From Oceanococcus atlanticus (lineage in GTDB: Bacteria > Pseudomonadota > Gammaproteobacteria > Nevskiales > Oceanococcaceae): 64,000 nucleotides of DNA. Made by a program: the position numbers and the translations under genes. Position 1 is the first letter of the stretch. Every line of letters begins with the position of its first letter. The stretch lies in the NCBI RefSeq assembly GCF_002088235.1, contig NZ_AQQV01000001.1:806001-870000 (forward strand). Reading direction: 5' to 3'. This document shows, piece after piece, positions 52,119 to 60,814 of the stretch. The notes below the pieces were generated by a model that was not told the DNA's origin, searched no databases, and worked only from the letters and a program-made list of their open reading frames with translations.

Positions 52119-54747
52119 GGAACTGCTGGTGGGTAATGCTGCGCAATTGACGGTAAGCCTCGGCCAGATGCTCTGCATCGGCGGTATCGATCAGTTCCAG
52201 TTGCGCCAGCTGCTCAAGAATCCGGATCACATCGGTGTACCAGCGCACCTGTGGCAGGCTGGAGGCGTGAGCCAGCACCGCGAACTGGCTCAGGAACTCG
52301 ATGTCGACCATGCCCCCCGGGGATTGCTTGGGATGGAAACTGCCATCACGCGGGGCCAGTGATTCGCGCATCTTTTCGCGCATGTCGCGCACATCACCAA
52401 GTAGCTTGAGACGCTCACGCCGTGTGGCCAGAACCTCTCGACGCAAATCCTCGAACTGTTGACGCAGGGCCTCGCTGCCGACCACGGCGCGGGCCCGGAT
52501 CAGGGCCTGATGCTCCCAGGTCCAGGCTTTTTCGCGTTGATAGCTGGCCAGGCCCTGAATGCTGGTGACCAGCAGTCCCGACTGCCCGGAGGGGCGCAGC
52601 CGCGTATCGATCTCGTAGGCGGTACCAGCCCCGGTCGGGGTGGCCAGGAAGTGGATCAGCTTCTGCGCCAGGCGGGTGTAGAACACCTGCGGGTCCAGCG
52701 GCAGATCGTCGCTGCCGCCATCGTAGACGAACACCACATCCAAATCCGAGGTGTAGCTGAGTTCCAGCCCGCCCAACTTGCCGTAGGCAATCACCGCAAA
52801 ATTGGGTTCACCCAAATCGGGATAACGCTGACGCATCTGCGCCACCGCCTCACCCATCGCGGCATCGAGTATTTCTTCGGCCAGCTCCGACAGGCGATCA
52901 CTGACCCGCATGATCGGCAACGCCGCAGCCACATCTGCAGCCGCAATACGCAGCATGGTGGCGTGACGGGTGCGCCGGATCACGTCCATGCGCGCTTCGA
53001 TGTCGTCAGCCGGCAGGCTGTCCAGATTGTCACGCAATCGCTGACGCAGCACCGCACGCTCGTCGGGTGCGTAGAGCCGGATCGGATCAAGCAGCTCGGC
53101 CAGCACGGCAGGGTAAAGTCGCATCTCCTGGGCCAGCCACGGGCTGCGCTGGCACAGCTGGATCAGCTCGCGCCGGGCCACCGCGTTGTCGACCAGCAAG
53201 GTGACGTAGTTGGCGCGCCCGATCAGCGCCTCGAGAATGGCCAGCACCCGTTCGGTGGTTTCGGCCTCCTCCAGGTGCGGCACGATGAGGCCGAGCAGCT
53301 CGCCAAAGGCGTCGCGGTCTTCGTCGCGCTTGAACCAGCGTTCCGCCTTGTCGCGCATCTCACCCAGCTGACGCACACCGAATTCGGCCGGCGCGGTGTC
53401 GAAATCGCCGCGCCACCAGGCACGCCAGGATTCCCCCACCGACTCATCATCATTGTGATGCGCAAACAGCGCGGCAAACTGCGCATGAACCACGGCGCGG
53501 TCGCGCTGCAAACGCGCATCCAGCGCCTGCCAGCTGTCGTATCCCAGGGCGCAGGCCAGCGCCAGGCGCGGTTCTTCGTTGTCCGGCAGCACATGGCTTT
53601 GCTGGTCACGCTGGGCCTGCCAGCAATTTTCAACCCGGCGCAGGAACCAGTAAGCCTCGCGCAGGGCATCAACATCCTCAGCCGGGTGCAGCCCCAGCTT
53701 TTTCACCGCGGCCATGGCCTGCATCAGGCTGTTGCTGCGCAGCCCGGGTTCGGCCCCGCCGCGCACCAGCTGAAAGACCTGGACCACGAACTCCACCTCG
53801 CGGATGCCGCCCCAGCCGAGCTTGATGTCCTGTTCATGCCCGCGCTTGCGCACCTGCTCGTCGATCTGCGCCTTCATGTCGCGCAGCGCCGCAATCGAAC
53901 CGAAATCCAGATAGCGGCGATAGACAAACGGTTGCAGGGTCTTGATCAGCTGCTCGGCGGTGTCACGATGACCGGCCACCGCACGTGCCTTGACCCAGGC
54001 GTAGCGTTCCCACTCGCGCCCGTGTGCTTCGTAGTATTCCTCCAGGCTGGCCAGCGAATGGGCCACCGGGCTTTGCTCGCCGAACGGGCGCAAGCGTAGA
54101 TCCACCCGAAACACGAACCCGTGCTCGCTGCGGTCGTTGAGGCACGACACCACGCGCTGCCCCAAGCGCACGAAGTACTGCTCGTTGGCCAGCGGCTTTT
54201 CGCCATCCGACTCACCCAGACCGGTATAGGCGAAGATCACATCGACGTCTGAGGAATAGTTGAGCTCGCGCCCGCCCAGCTTACCCAGGGCGATCACCGC
54301 GAAGTGCGCACTCGAGCCGTCGCGCAAACGCGGCTGGCCGTGACGCCGCTGCATGGCCTTTTCGTGCCAGCTGACCGCCTGCTGCAGACACTCGTCGGCC
54401 AGATCACTGAGCGCACCTACGGTGTCCTGAGGCGTAACCAGATCGGCAATCTCCTGCCAGGCGATCCGCACCATGACCTGATTGCGGTAACGCCGCAATG
54501 CACGCTCGAAATCCGCCTGCTCGGCCTGTGGGTCAATCTCAGGGCGCCGGTCGGCGAGCATCGCCGCGATGTCCTGGGGGTGGCGCACGCACCACTCCCG
54601 CACGAAGGCGCTGGCGGCAAACACCCTCGGCCACTGCACGCGTGCATCGTCATCCAGCGCGTCCAACGCAGCCTGGATATCTGTGGCGGCGCGCTCGACC
54701 GCCGGGCGCAGCAAATCGGGCAACTGATCAAGTGTGGGAAACGCCAT
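52027..54747 (-). CDS. glnE: Bifunctional glutamine synthetase adenylyltransferase/deadenylase GlnE
   Basis: 906 residues; adenylylates and deadenylylates glutamine synthetase in response to PII and glutamine. Two nucleotidyltransferase domains, each with the GGxELxYxSDxDxxF signature: LGGRELNYSSDVDVIF (deadenylylase half) and LGGLELSYTSDLDVVF (adenylylase half). The ATG at 54747 gives MAFPTLDQLPDLLRP; an open frame to 54834 overlaps the upstream gene and is rejected. Gap of 5 bases to the hydrolase stop, so likely co-transcribed. Confidence 0.96.
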   Translation of the reverse strand: MAFPTLDQLPDLLRPAVERAATDIQAALDALDDDARVQWPRVFAASAFVREWCVRHPQDIAAMLADRRPEIDPQAEQADFERALRRYRNQVMVRIAWQEIADLVTPQDTVGALSDLADECLQQAVSWHEKAMQRRHGQPRLRDGSSAHFAVIALGKLGGRELNYSSDVDVIFAYTGLGESDGEKPLANEQYFVRLGQRVVSCLNDRSEHGFVFRVDLRLRPFGEQSPVAHSLASLEEYYEAHGREWERYAWVKARAVAGHRDTAEQLIKTLQPFVYRRYLDFGSIAALRDMKAQIDEQVRKRGHEQDIKLGWGGIREVEFVVQVFQLVRGGAEPGLRSNSLMQAMAAVKKLGLHPAEDVDALREAYWFLRRVENCWQAQRDQQSHVLPDNEEPRLALACALGYDSWQALDARLQRDRAVVHAQFAALFAHHNDDESVGESWRAWWRGDFDTAPAEFGVRQLGEMRDKAERWFKRDEDRDAFGELLGLIVPHLEEAETTERVLAILEALIGRANYVTLLVDNAVARRELIQLCQRSPWLAQEMRLYPAVLAELLDPIRLYAPDERAVLRQRLRDNLDSLPADDIEARMDVIRRTRHATMLRIAAADVAAALPIMRVSDRLSELAEEILDAAMGEAVAQMRQRYPDLGEPNFAVIAYGKLGGLELSYTSDLDVVFVYDGGSDDLPLDPQVFYTRLAQKLIHFLATPTGAGTAYEIDTRLRPSGQSGLLVTSIQGLASYQREKAWTWEHQALIRARAVVGSEALRQQFEDLRREVLATRRERLKLLGDVRDMREKMRESLAPRDGSFHPKQSPGGMVDIEFLSQFAVLAHASSLPQVRWYTDVIRILEQLAQLELIDTADAEHLAEAYRQLRSITHQQFLTGQTQTTLLQAFEPEKTVALVERLQARLS

Positions 54748-54752
54748 GAGAG

Positions 54753-55652
54753 TCAAACGGCTCCGGCGCTGATGTGATCCAGTATCAGTGCGGCCAGACG
54801 CGGATTCAGCGTCGGCGGAAAATCGTGGCCCCAACCCTTGATCACTTCCAGCCGGGCCAGCGGAATGGCGCGGGCCAGCGCGCGGCCACCGGACACATTG
54901 ACCAGCGGGTCATCGCTGCCGTGTATGACCAGGGTCGGCAGGTTCAGCTTCTTCAGGCGCGGTTCGCGATTGGACGCATTCATCACCGCCTGGGACTGGC
55001 GCAAAAATCCGGGACCGTTGAGTCCCCGATCCACGCAGGCCTCGACCTGCCGGGTCAGTTCGGCCTCATCGGTGGGATAACCTGCCCCCTGCAAAAGGCT
55101 CCACTGTTTGACCAGATGCTTGACCAAAGAAGCACGATCCCGCCCGGCAGGCGGCTTGAACAGCGACTTCAGCACCGAGGCGCGGGCCTGGCCGACCGAA
55201 CGTCGTCCCGAGGTGGTCATGATTAAGGTCTGGCTGGCGATGCGCTGCGGGTAATGCATGGCCAGTTCCTGGGTGATCATGCCGCCCATCGAGGCCCCCA
55301 CCACATGGGCGCGCTCGATCTGCAGATGATCCAGCAAGGCCACCGCATCGGCCGCCATATCAACCAGCGTGTACGCCGAAGGCAGGCTTTTTCCCAGACG
55401 CCAACGCAGCAAATCCAGTGCGCCGTACTTGTACGGGCGTGGCGCATCATGCAAGCGCGACAGCCCCACATCTCGGTTGTCAAAACGCACCACCTGATAG
55501 CCACCGGCAGCGAGCATGTCGACCAGCGCATCAGGCCACTGGATGAACTGGCAACCCAGACCATGAATCAGCAAGACATCGCCACGTTTTTCGCCACGCG
55601 GTGGCGTCACGTGGTATTCCAGATCAACTTCAGTGGTGTGCAACTGCGGCAT
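54753..55652 (-). CDS. Alpha/beta-fold hydrolase
   Basis: 299 residues from ATG 55652 (a TTG nine codons upstream is possible). Oxyanion region LLIHGLGCQFIQWPDALVDM, nucleophile elbow GASMGG, acid LVIHGSDDPLV, and C-terminal His in VIKGWGHDFP. The FDNRDVGLS segment recalls the aclacinomycin-methylesterase/haloalkane-like group of esterases. Substrate unknown. Preceded by a 366-base gap to the next gene. Confidence 0.85.
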   Translation of the reverse strand: MPQLHTTEVDLEYHVTPPRGEKRGDVLLIHGLGCQFIQWPDALVDMLAAGGYQVVRFDNRDVGLSRLHDAPRPYKYGALDLLRWRLGKSLPSAYTLVDMAADAVALLDHLQIERAHVVGASMGGMITQELAMHYPQRIASQTLIMTTSGRRSVGQARASVLKSLFKPPAGRDRASLVKHLVKQWSLLQGAGYPTDEAELTRQVEACVDRGLNGPGFLRQSQAVMNASNREPRLKKLNLPTLVIHGSDDPLVNVSGGRALARAIPLARLEVIKGWGHDFPPTLNPRLAALILDHISAGAV

Positions 55653-56018
55653 AGTTTTGCTCAAGATAGCGCGGCTCAACGCCCTAGCTTATCGCATGCC
55701 GAAAAGCATCCACAGAGCCTGTGGATAAACTTGTGAACGACGCGCTAACAGCGCAGCTAAGTGCTTGCCAGCACACACAAAAGAGCACCCTGATCAGAAA
55801 ATGACCAAATGGAAATAACCCTTTGTTTTCATTCGCTTACAGAACACCCCCTGACACATGGAAGACGCTTGACAGACCTCACATCAGGCGGGTCCGAAAG
55901 CCGCCACTCAGTGAATAACCAAAAGCCCGTCTTTTGGCGATTTTTCAGACCAGAGTCCGGCTCGAACCCCATCGCGCACGCGCAGACACTAAGATAGCGG
56001 CTTCGCCATGGGGCTGTT
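55653..56018. other. Intergenic region between divergent hydrolase and GGDEF-like genes
   Basis: 366 bases with no supported gene. It contains an inverted repeat ATCCACA-5-TGTGGAT (55708-55726) whose right arm extends to a perfect 9-bp DnaA-box sequence (55720-55728, TTATCCACA on minus), an AT-rich stretch (55800-55840), and a CCAAAAG/CTTTTGG stem followed by a T-run (about 55920-55945). Open frames here are shadows. Confidence 0.6.
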
Positions 56019-57149
56019 ATGACCAATTTTCCTCGCCAAGCGCTCAAAAGCTCGCTCAACAGCGGACTCTCCAGACGCCGCAAATTGCTCTCGCGCATCA
56101 GCTGGTTGAGCATCATGGTCTGGCCGGTACTGAGCTACATGGCCTACAAGACCCGGCCACTGGAGATTTACACCATCGCCGGGCTCGGGCTGATCAGTGC
56201 CTTTTCGGTGGTCGTTGTGGTGCTTCTGGCCTTCGGCAACGACAAGCACTTCTACCGCGACGCCCGTCTGTTTACCGGCGTCTACATGATCGCCACCGTG
56301 GCACAAACCGCCAATGTGCTGTTCGGCTCCACCGAACCGCTTTATCTGAACGGACAGCCACCCTTAATCATCGCCGGCTATCAGATCATCGCGGTGCTGG
56401 CCTATGTCACGCTCGACCGCACGTCGGCGATGCGCATGACCCGCGCCTTCACCCTGGCGCTTGCTGGCCTGATCATCGGGCATGCAATCGCACACTGGTC
56501 TCAGTTCACCAGCTACTACGCCTTGGCCCTGACCTTCTCCATGGGCTGCCTGCTTCTGCCCGGCACCCAGTTGCTGCTGCGCATTTACCTGGATCTTCAC
56601 CTCGAGGCATTGAACGAAGCCCAGCAACGCGAAGCCGAACACCGCTCCGAGCTGGAGGCCAGCCATCGCCGCCAGCTTACCGATGGCACAACCGGCTTGC
56701 TCAATGAACAGGGCCTACAGGAACGCCTGCACGAATGGATGAACCACACCGAAGAGTTTGGTGTAATCGCGTTCAGGCTGGATGATGAACACACCGTTCG
56801 CGAGTTGCTCGGCGAGGCTGCCTACAACGAACTTCAGCGTGAAGCGGCAGCTGCACTGACCCACTGGATTGGACAGCCAGACCAGGTGGCACAGCGCGCT
56901 GCAGGCGAACTGCTGATGTGGACCACCAAGGCCGACAGCACAGACAATCTGGAACAGATAGCCCGCCAGTTGATCGAACAGCTGCACGCATTACCCTGCG
57001 TGAGCCGCCAGCACAAAGTCACGGTGCGTTTCCATGCTGCCGGCAGCCTCAGTCAGGGGCACCTGGATGTGAGTTTTCTACTCGAGGAAGTCAGCTTTCG
57101 ACTGTTTATGGCTCGCCTTCGCGACAGCCGCACCTGCTTCGACGCCTAG
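56019..57149 (+). CDS. Membrane protein with degenerate GGDEF domain
   Basis: 376 residues. N-terminal half: about six membrane helices (30-200), then a short coiled linker LEALNEAQQREAEHRSELEA. The C-terminal third aligns in layout with GGDEF domains: LTDGTTGLLNEQGLQERLHE matches the DxLTGLxNRRxF entry motif, but the signature GG[DE]EF is AAGELL and the preceding substrate residues are changed. It should not make c-di-GMP; it could bind a nucleotide or only dimerise. Ends 4 bases inside the convergent TauE gene. Confidence 0.72.
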   Translation: MTNFPRQALKSSLNSGLSRRRKLLSRISWLSIMVWPVLSYMAYKTRPLEIYTIAGLGLISAFSVVVVVLLAFGNDKHFYRDARLFTGVYMIATVAQTANVLFGSTEPLYLNGQPPLIIAGYQIIAVLAYVTLDRTSAMRMTRAFTLALAGLIIGHAIAHWSQFTSYYALALTFSMGCLLLPGTQLLLRIYLDLHLEALNEAQQREAEHRSELEASHRRQLTDGTTGLLNEQGLQERLHEWMNHTEEFGVIAFRLDDEHTVRELLGEAAYNELQREAAAALTHWIGQPDQVAQRAAGELLMWTTKADSTDNLEQIARQLIEQLHALPCVSRQHKVTVRFHAAGSLSQGHLDVSFLLEEVSFRLFMARLRDSRTCFDA

Positions 57150-57886
57150 TAACGCGCCCACAACCCGAGCCCGCCCGAGAAAGCCAGGCGCAGCGCCAGC
57201 ACGATCAGCACCAGTTTGAACAACAGCGCAAACTGCTTGCGCGAAACCAGCCGCATCAGGCGGCGCCCAAAAAGCGTGCCCACGGCAACCGCGACCATCA
57301 ACGGCACAGCCAGCGTCCATTGCGCCAGCAAGCCAAACCCGAGCATGCCGAAAGCTGCAATCTTGAGCATATGCCCCACGGTTTGGCACAGCGCCAGCGT
57401 GCCCACCGTGGTTTCCTTGCTCCAATTGCGATCAAGAAAGAACGGGCCGATGATCAGCCCGGTGGCGCCGATCACCATACCCACTGCGCCATTCAGTGCC
57501 CCCGCAACCAACATTTTGCGCCGGGTTGGCCATTGCGTATGCAGCGCGGAGGACACACCCGGCATTAAAGACAGCGCAATCGCCAGCGCCAGAATCAGCC
57601 GGATCACGTCGGCATCGGCACGTGCAATCAAGGGTGCCGTTAAGAACGGCAAAGGCAGGCAAGTGAGCGTGAACCAGGCCGCACTGGGCCAATCGATGTC
57701 GTGCCGATAGGCCAGTGCTCTGCTGGCGTTGGACACCGCTTGCACGGCCGCATGCAGGGGCACCGCAACGACCGGAGCCAGCCCGACTGCAAACATCACA
57801 CCGATGAGCAAGGTGCCACCGCCCAGCCCTGCAATGGCCGACAACGTTGCCCCCACAAAGGCTGCAATCGAGAGTATCCAAACCAT
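57146..57886 (-). CDS. TauE/SafE family anion exporter
   Basis: 246 residues, about eight membrane helices. AFVGATLSAIAGLGGGTLLI at the N-terminus and GALNGAVGMVIGATGLIIGP at the repeat are the family signatures. Members export sulfite, sulfoacetate or related anions. It lies about 750 bases from the persulfide dioxygenase, which makes a sulfite-exporting role plausible, though darP lies between and the strands differ. Confidence 0.88.
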   Translation of the reverse strand: MVWILSIAAFVGATLSAIAGLGGGTLLIGVMFAVGLAPVVAVPLHAAVQAVSNASRALAYRHDIDWPSAAWFTLTCLPLPFLTAPLIARADADVIRLILALAIALSLMPGVSSALHTQWPTRRKMLVAGALNGAVGMVIGATGLIIGPFFLDRNWSKETTVGTLALCQTVGHMLKIAAFGMLGFGLLAQWTLAVPLMVAVAVGTLFGRRLMRLVSRKQFALLFKLVLIVLALRLAFSGGLGLWARY

Positions 57887-57918
57887 GGGCTTATCCCGCG
57901 CGCACCACCGCGATCAGA

Positions 57919-58431
57919 TCAGGCTCCTGCAACAATGACCTGCCTCACAAACCGCAGCAGCTCACGCTGCGCCGGCGAGGGTTTGGTTGGGTCAGCTGTC
58001 TTGCTCGCCTTACGCAACATCTGCCGCAGCGGCTGAATCTCGACCTGCGGATACTGGTCCACAAATGCCGTCACCGCAGCATTGCCCTCGGCGATCAGCC
58101 GATCACACCAACGCTGCGCCGAATGTGTGGCCTGCATCGACAAGCTGCTGCTCGGATCGACTTTGTCCATGGCCAGAGCAACTGCATCCGCGTCGTGTTC
58201 GCGCAACAATTTGCCGATGCGTTTCACATGCCGCCGGCGCGCTTCATGTGAGGTGATGCGTTTGTACTCAATCAACGCATCTCGCAAATTTTCCTGCACC
58301 GGAAATGCCGCGATCTGAGCTTTGCTGAGGCCGGTCAAGCGCAGTCCAAGCGCCTGCAGCTCGGCATCTTCGCGCTTGAGTTGGCTTTTGCTAGGGCCGT
58401 CGTAGGAGGCCTGGTCTTCGGAGTCGGACAC
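57919..58431 (-). CDS. darP: Ribosome-associated factor DarP (YjgA, DUF615)
   Basis: 170 residues from a GTG start. PSKSQLKREDAELQALGLRL is the family N-terminal signature, followed by ALIEYKRITSHEARRRHVKR and C-terminal QRELLRFVRQVI. YjgA/DarP associates with pre-50S particles and promotes their maturation in E. coli. Confidence 0.93.
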   Translation of the reverse strand: MSDSEDQASYDGPSKSQLKREDAELQALGLRLTGLSKAQIAAFPVQENLRDALIEYKRITSHEARRRHVKRIGKLLREHDADAVALAMDKVDPSSSLSMQATHSAQRWCDRLIAEGNAAVTAFVDQYPQVEIQPLRQMLRKASKTADPTKPSPAQRELLRFVRQVIVAGA

Positions 58432-58562
58432 GCGTTAAGGCTTGGCAAAGGGGCTGTATTGTAAGGCCACCGGACCGCTTGGCATGGGATAAGCGTTTGC
58501 GCTGACCATGGAGAGTGAATAGACAGAAGCTAACGCGTCGTTTTGAACATTCAATTTCATTT

Positions 58563-58580
58563 TATTAGATCAATCTAATA
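58563..58580. promoter_or_regulatory. Palindromic operator upstream of the persulfide dioxygenase gene
   Basis: TATTAGAT-CA-ATCTAATA, an 8-bp perfect inverted repeat with 2-bp centre in an AT-rich patch 57-74 bases before the ATG. The only strong palindrome in the 205-base gap (58432-58636). ArsR-family sulfide sensors (BigR/SqrR type) use AT-rich palindromes of this kind at such genes; no regulator gene is in the window. Confidence 0.7.
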
Positions 58581-58636
58581 TTATTGATACATGGCATAAG
58601 CACACCGCTTCCACATTCCCTGAACAGGAGGACGTC

Positions 58637-59335
58637 ATGATCTTTCGCCAGTTCTTCGAACCCGAATCAAGCACCTACACCTACCTGCTGGCATCCGGCA
58701 ACGGCCGTGAAGCGCTGATCATCGATCCCGTCAAAGAGATGACCGCGCACTACCTGCAAGCCATCCACGAACTGGATCTCAAACTGGTCCGCGCGATCGA
58801 CACGCACACCCATGCCGACCATGTCACAGCCCTGGGTGATCTGCGCGACCAAACCGGCTGCGTCACCATCATGGGCGAGTTCACCAACGCCCAGTGCGTG
58901 TCGGAGCACGTGCGCGAGGGTGACATCGTGGATATCGACGGCGCCCGCCTGCAGGCCATCTACACACCGGGCCACACCGACGAATCGTTCAGTTTTGTGC
59001 TCAACCCCACCGCCCCCGAGGCGGTGTTCACTGGCGACGTGTTGCTCATCCGCGGCACCGGGCGCACCGACTTCCAGAATGGTGATGCTGAAAAATCCTG
59101 GGATTCCATCACCAACAAACTGTTCGTGCTGCCCGACACCACCCTGGTCTACCCGGCACATGACTACAAGGGCTGGACAGCCTCGTCCATCGGCGAAGAG
59201 CGCCGTTACAACCCGCGCCTTGCTGGCAAGAGCCGCGAGGAATATATCGACATCATGCACAACCTGAACCTGCCGGATCCCAAACAGATGGATGTGGCGG
59301 TGCCCGCCAATCTGGCCTGCGGCCAGCCGGGCTGA
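58637..59335 (+). CDS. Persulfide dioxygenase, ETHE1/Blh-like metallo-beta-lactamase fold
   Basis: 232 residues; oxidises glutathione persulfide to sulfite and glutathione. Metal site of the family: THTHADH with H57, H59, D61, H62, then H113 (TPGHTDES), D134 (FTGDVLLIRGTGRTDF) and H175 (YPAHDYKG). RGTGRTDFQ is characteristic of ETHE1-like enzymes against glyoxalase II. It uses Fe(II) with H57, H113 and D134 in known relatives. GGAGG precedes the ATG. No rhodanese domain is fused and no sqr gene is visible. Confidence 0.9.
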   Translation: MIFRQFFEPESSTYTYLLASGNGREALIIDPVKEMTAHYLQAIHELDLKLVRAIDTHTHADHVTALGDLRDQTGCVTIMGEFTNAQCVSEHVREGDIVDIDGARLQAIYTPGHTDESFSFVLNPTAPEAVFTGDVLLIRGTGRTDFQNGDAEKSWDSITNKLFVLPDTTLVYPAHDYKGWTASSIGEERRYNPRLAGKSREEYIDIMHNLNLPDPKQMDVAVPANLACGQPG

Positions 59336-59449
59336 GGAGACCCACAGCCGACACAAGTCCGTCACTTCATACTATGCCGCCGGGCGGCTCCGACCGTAAC
59401 GTGTTGCGCCGATCACACAACAACACGAAATCCTCGGAGGAGACGCCCT

Positions 59450-60814
59450 GTGGTTTTCAAATTCTGCGTGCTGGCCCTGGCCAGCGCAGCGGCCGGCTTT
59501 GCCTGCAACGCCTCGGCGCAAAGCGTTCCTGACACCCCGCAAACTGCCGTGCCCCAGGTGCAGACCAGCAACTGGCAGGGTCTGGAACCCGGCGTGCTGG
59601 TGGAAACGCATCCTGCCGGGGCCACCAGCCAGGTCGACGGCGCAGCGCAAGCGCTGTTCGTGCGCTACACGACCCGCAATGTGCAAGGTGAGCCGGCGCT
59701 GGCCTCCGGCCTGGTGCTGTTGCCACAAAACCAGGCATACCCCGACGGCCAGTGGCCGCTGGTGGTTTACGGCCACATGACCACCGGTGTCGCCGACGCC
59801 TGCGCGCCGACTCATGGCAGCGAAGACTCCAGCGAGCTGCGCCGCATGCAGCAGGGCGACAGTCTGGCCAGCGAGCTGCTCGCGCGCGGCGTGGTGGTGG
59901 CCCGCCCTGACTACGAAGGTCTTGGCGAAGCCGGCCCACACCCCTACCTGCGAGGCGACTCGCTGGCTCGCGCTATGCGCGACATGGCGTCAGCCGTAGC
60001 CGCTCAGTGGCCGCAGATCGGCCCCAACTGGGCAGCCGCCGGACATTCCGAAGGCGGCGTGGCCGCACTGAACAGTGGCAACCGGCTGCACCCGCCGGCC
60101 CGCGGCCTGCATCTTGCGGCGGTGGCCGCGATCACGCCGGTGACCCAGCTGGAGAACCTCATCACTGCAGCTGAACCACTGCCGCTGACCGGTCCGGCCA
60201 TCGACGTGGCGGTCGCTCTGGCTGCACTGGTGCTCAAAGGCATTGCCAGCGTGGACCCGGATTTCGAGCGTTTCCTGCTGCTCGAAGGTGGTCTGTCGGA
60301 GCAGGCCATCGCCCTGTGGCCCGACCTCGAACGCCTGTGCCTGCAGGATCTGGCCAGCGCTGAATCCTGGGGCGGCCTGTCGCCACATGCCCTGCAAGGG
60401 CCCAATGGCGATCAGGGCGTGGCCGAGATGCGCAGCGCTCTGCGCAAGGATGATGTGCGCCTGCTGCCCATGCGCCGCGATCTGCCGATCCGCATTGATG
60501 CAGGCCTGCTCGACAGCGTGGCCTTGATCCCGTTTACCGAACAGCTGGTGATGGAATACCGCCAGCGCGGCTATGACGTGACCTACGCGCGCTGGCCGGC
60601 CGAGCACTCGCCGACCGCCGACATGGCCGCCCCGGCGATCGCCCAGTGGCTGATGGAGCAGGCTTTCGACCCGGCCCGCATGGCCACGCCAGCTCACACC
60701 GACGCCCTCGCCTCGCGCGGTGGCGTCAGCAGCCCCTTGACCCTGTTCCTGCTCACGCTGACGGCCCTCGCCTCACGTCGCCGTCTGATCACGATTCGGA
60801 GGACCGGCGCATGA
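59450..60814 (+). CDS. Secreted LIP-family lipase/esterase with CTERM-like tail
   Basis: 454 residues from a GTG preceded by GGAGGAG. Signal peptide (cleavage near residue 24, NASAQ). VVVARPDYEGLGEAGPHPYL and nucleophile GHSEGG (Ser200) mark the secretory-lipase (LIP, CalA-like) family; His386 in AEHSPTAD is the probable catalytic His. The tail has GG, a hydrophobic stretch (SSPLTLFLLTLTAL) and a basic cluster (SRRRL), as in GlyGly-CTERM sorting signals processed by rhombosortase. The stop overlaps the ATG of the next gene (ATGA). Confidence 0.85.
   Translation: MVFKFCVLALASAAAGFACNASAQSVPDTPQTAVPQVQTSNWQGLEPGVLVETHPAGATSQVDGAAQALFVRYTTRNVQGEPALASGLVLLPQNQAYPDGQWPLVVYGHMTTGVADACAPTHGSEDSSELRRMQQGDSLASELLARGVVVARPDYEGLGEAGPHPYLRGDSLARAMRDMASAVAAQWPQIGPNWAAAGHSEGGVAALNSGNRLHPPARGLHLAAVAAITPVTQLENLITAAEPLPLTGPAIDVAVALAALVLKGIASVDPDFERFLLLEGGLSEQAIALWPDLERLCLQDLASAESWGGLSPHALQGPNGDQGVAEMRSALRKDDVRLLPMRRDLPIRIDAGLLDSVALIPFTEQLVMEYRQRGYDVTYARWPAEHSPTADMAAPAIAQWLMEQAFDPARMATPAHTDALASRGGVSSPLTLFLLTLTALASRRRLITIRRTGA

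Noticed and set aside
55934-56707. 257-codon frame overlapping the GGDEF-like gene
   Set aside because: Arg/His/Pro-rich translation without hydrophobic pattern; the other frame gives a clear six-helix membrane protein.
58543-58571. TTGAAC-17-TAGATC as promoter of the persulfide dioxygenase gene
   Set aside because: The -10 is poor (TAGATC) and lies inside the palindrome; not strong enough to call, although some promoter must be near.
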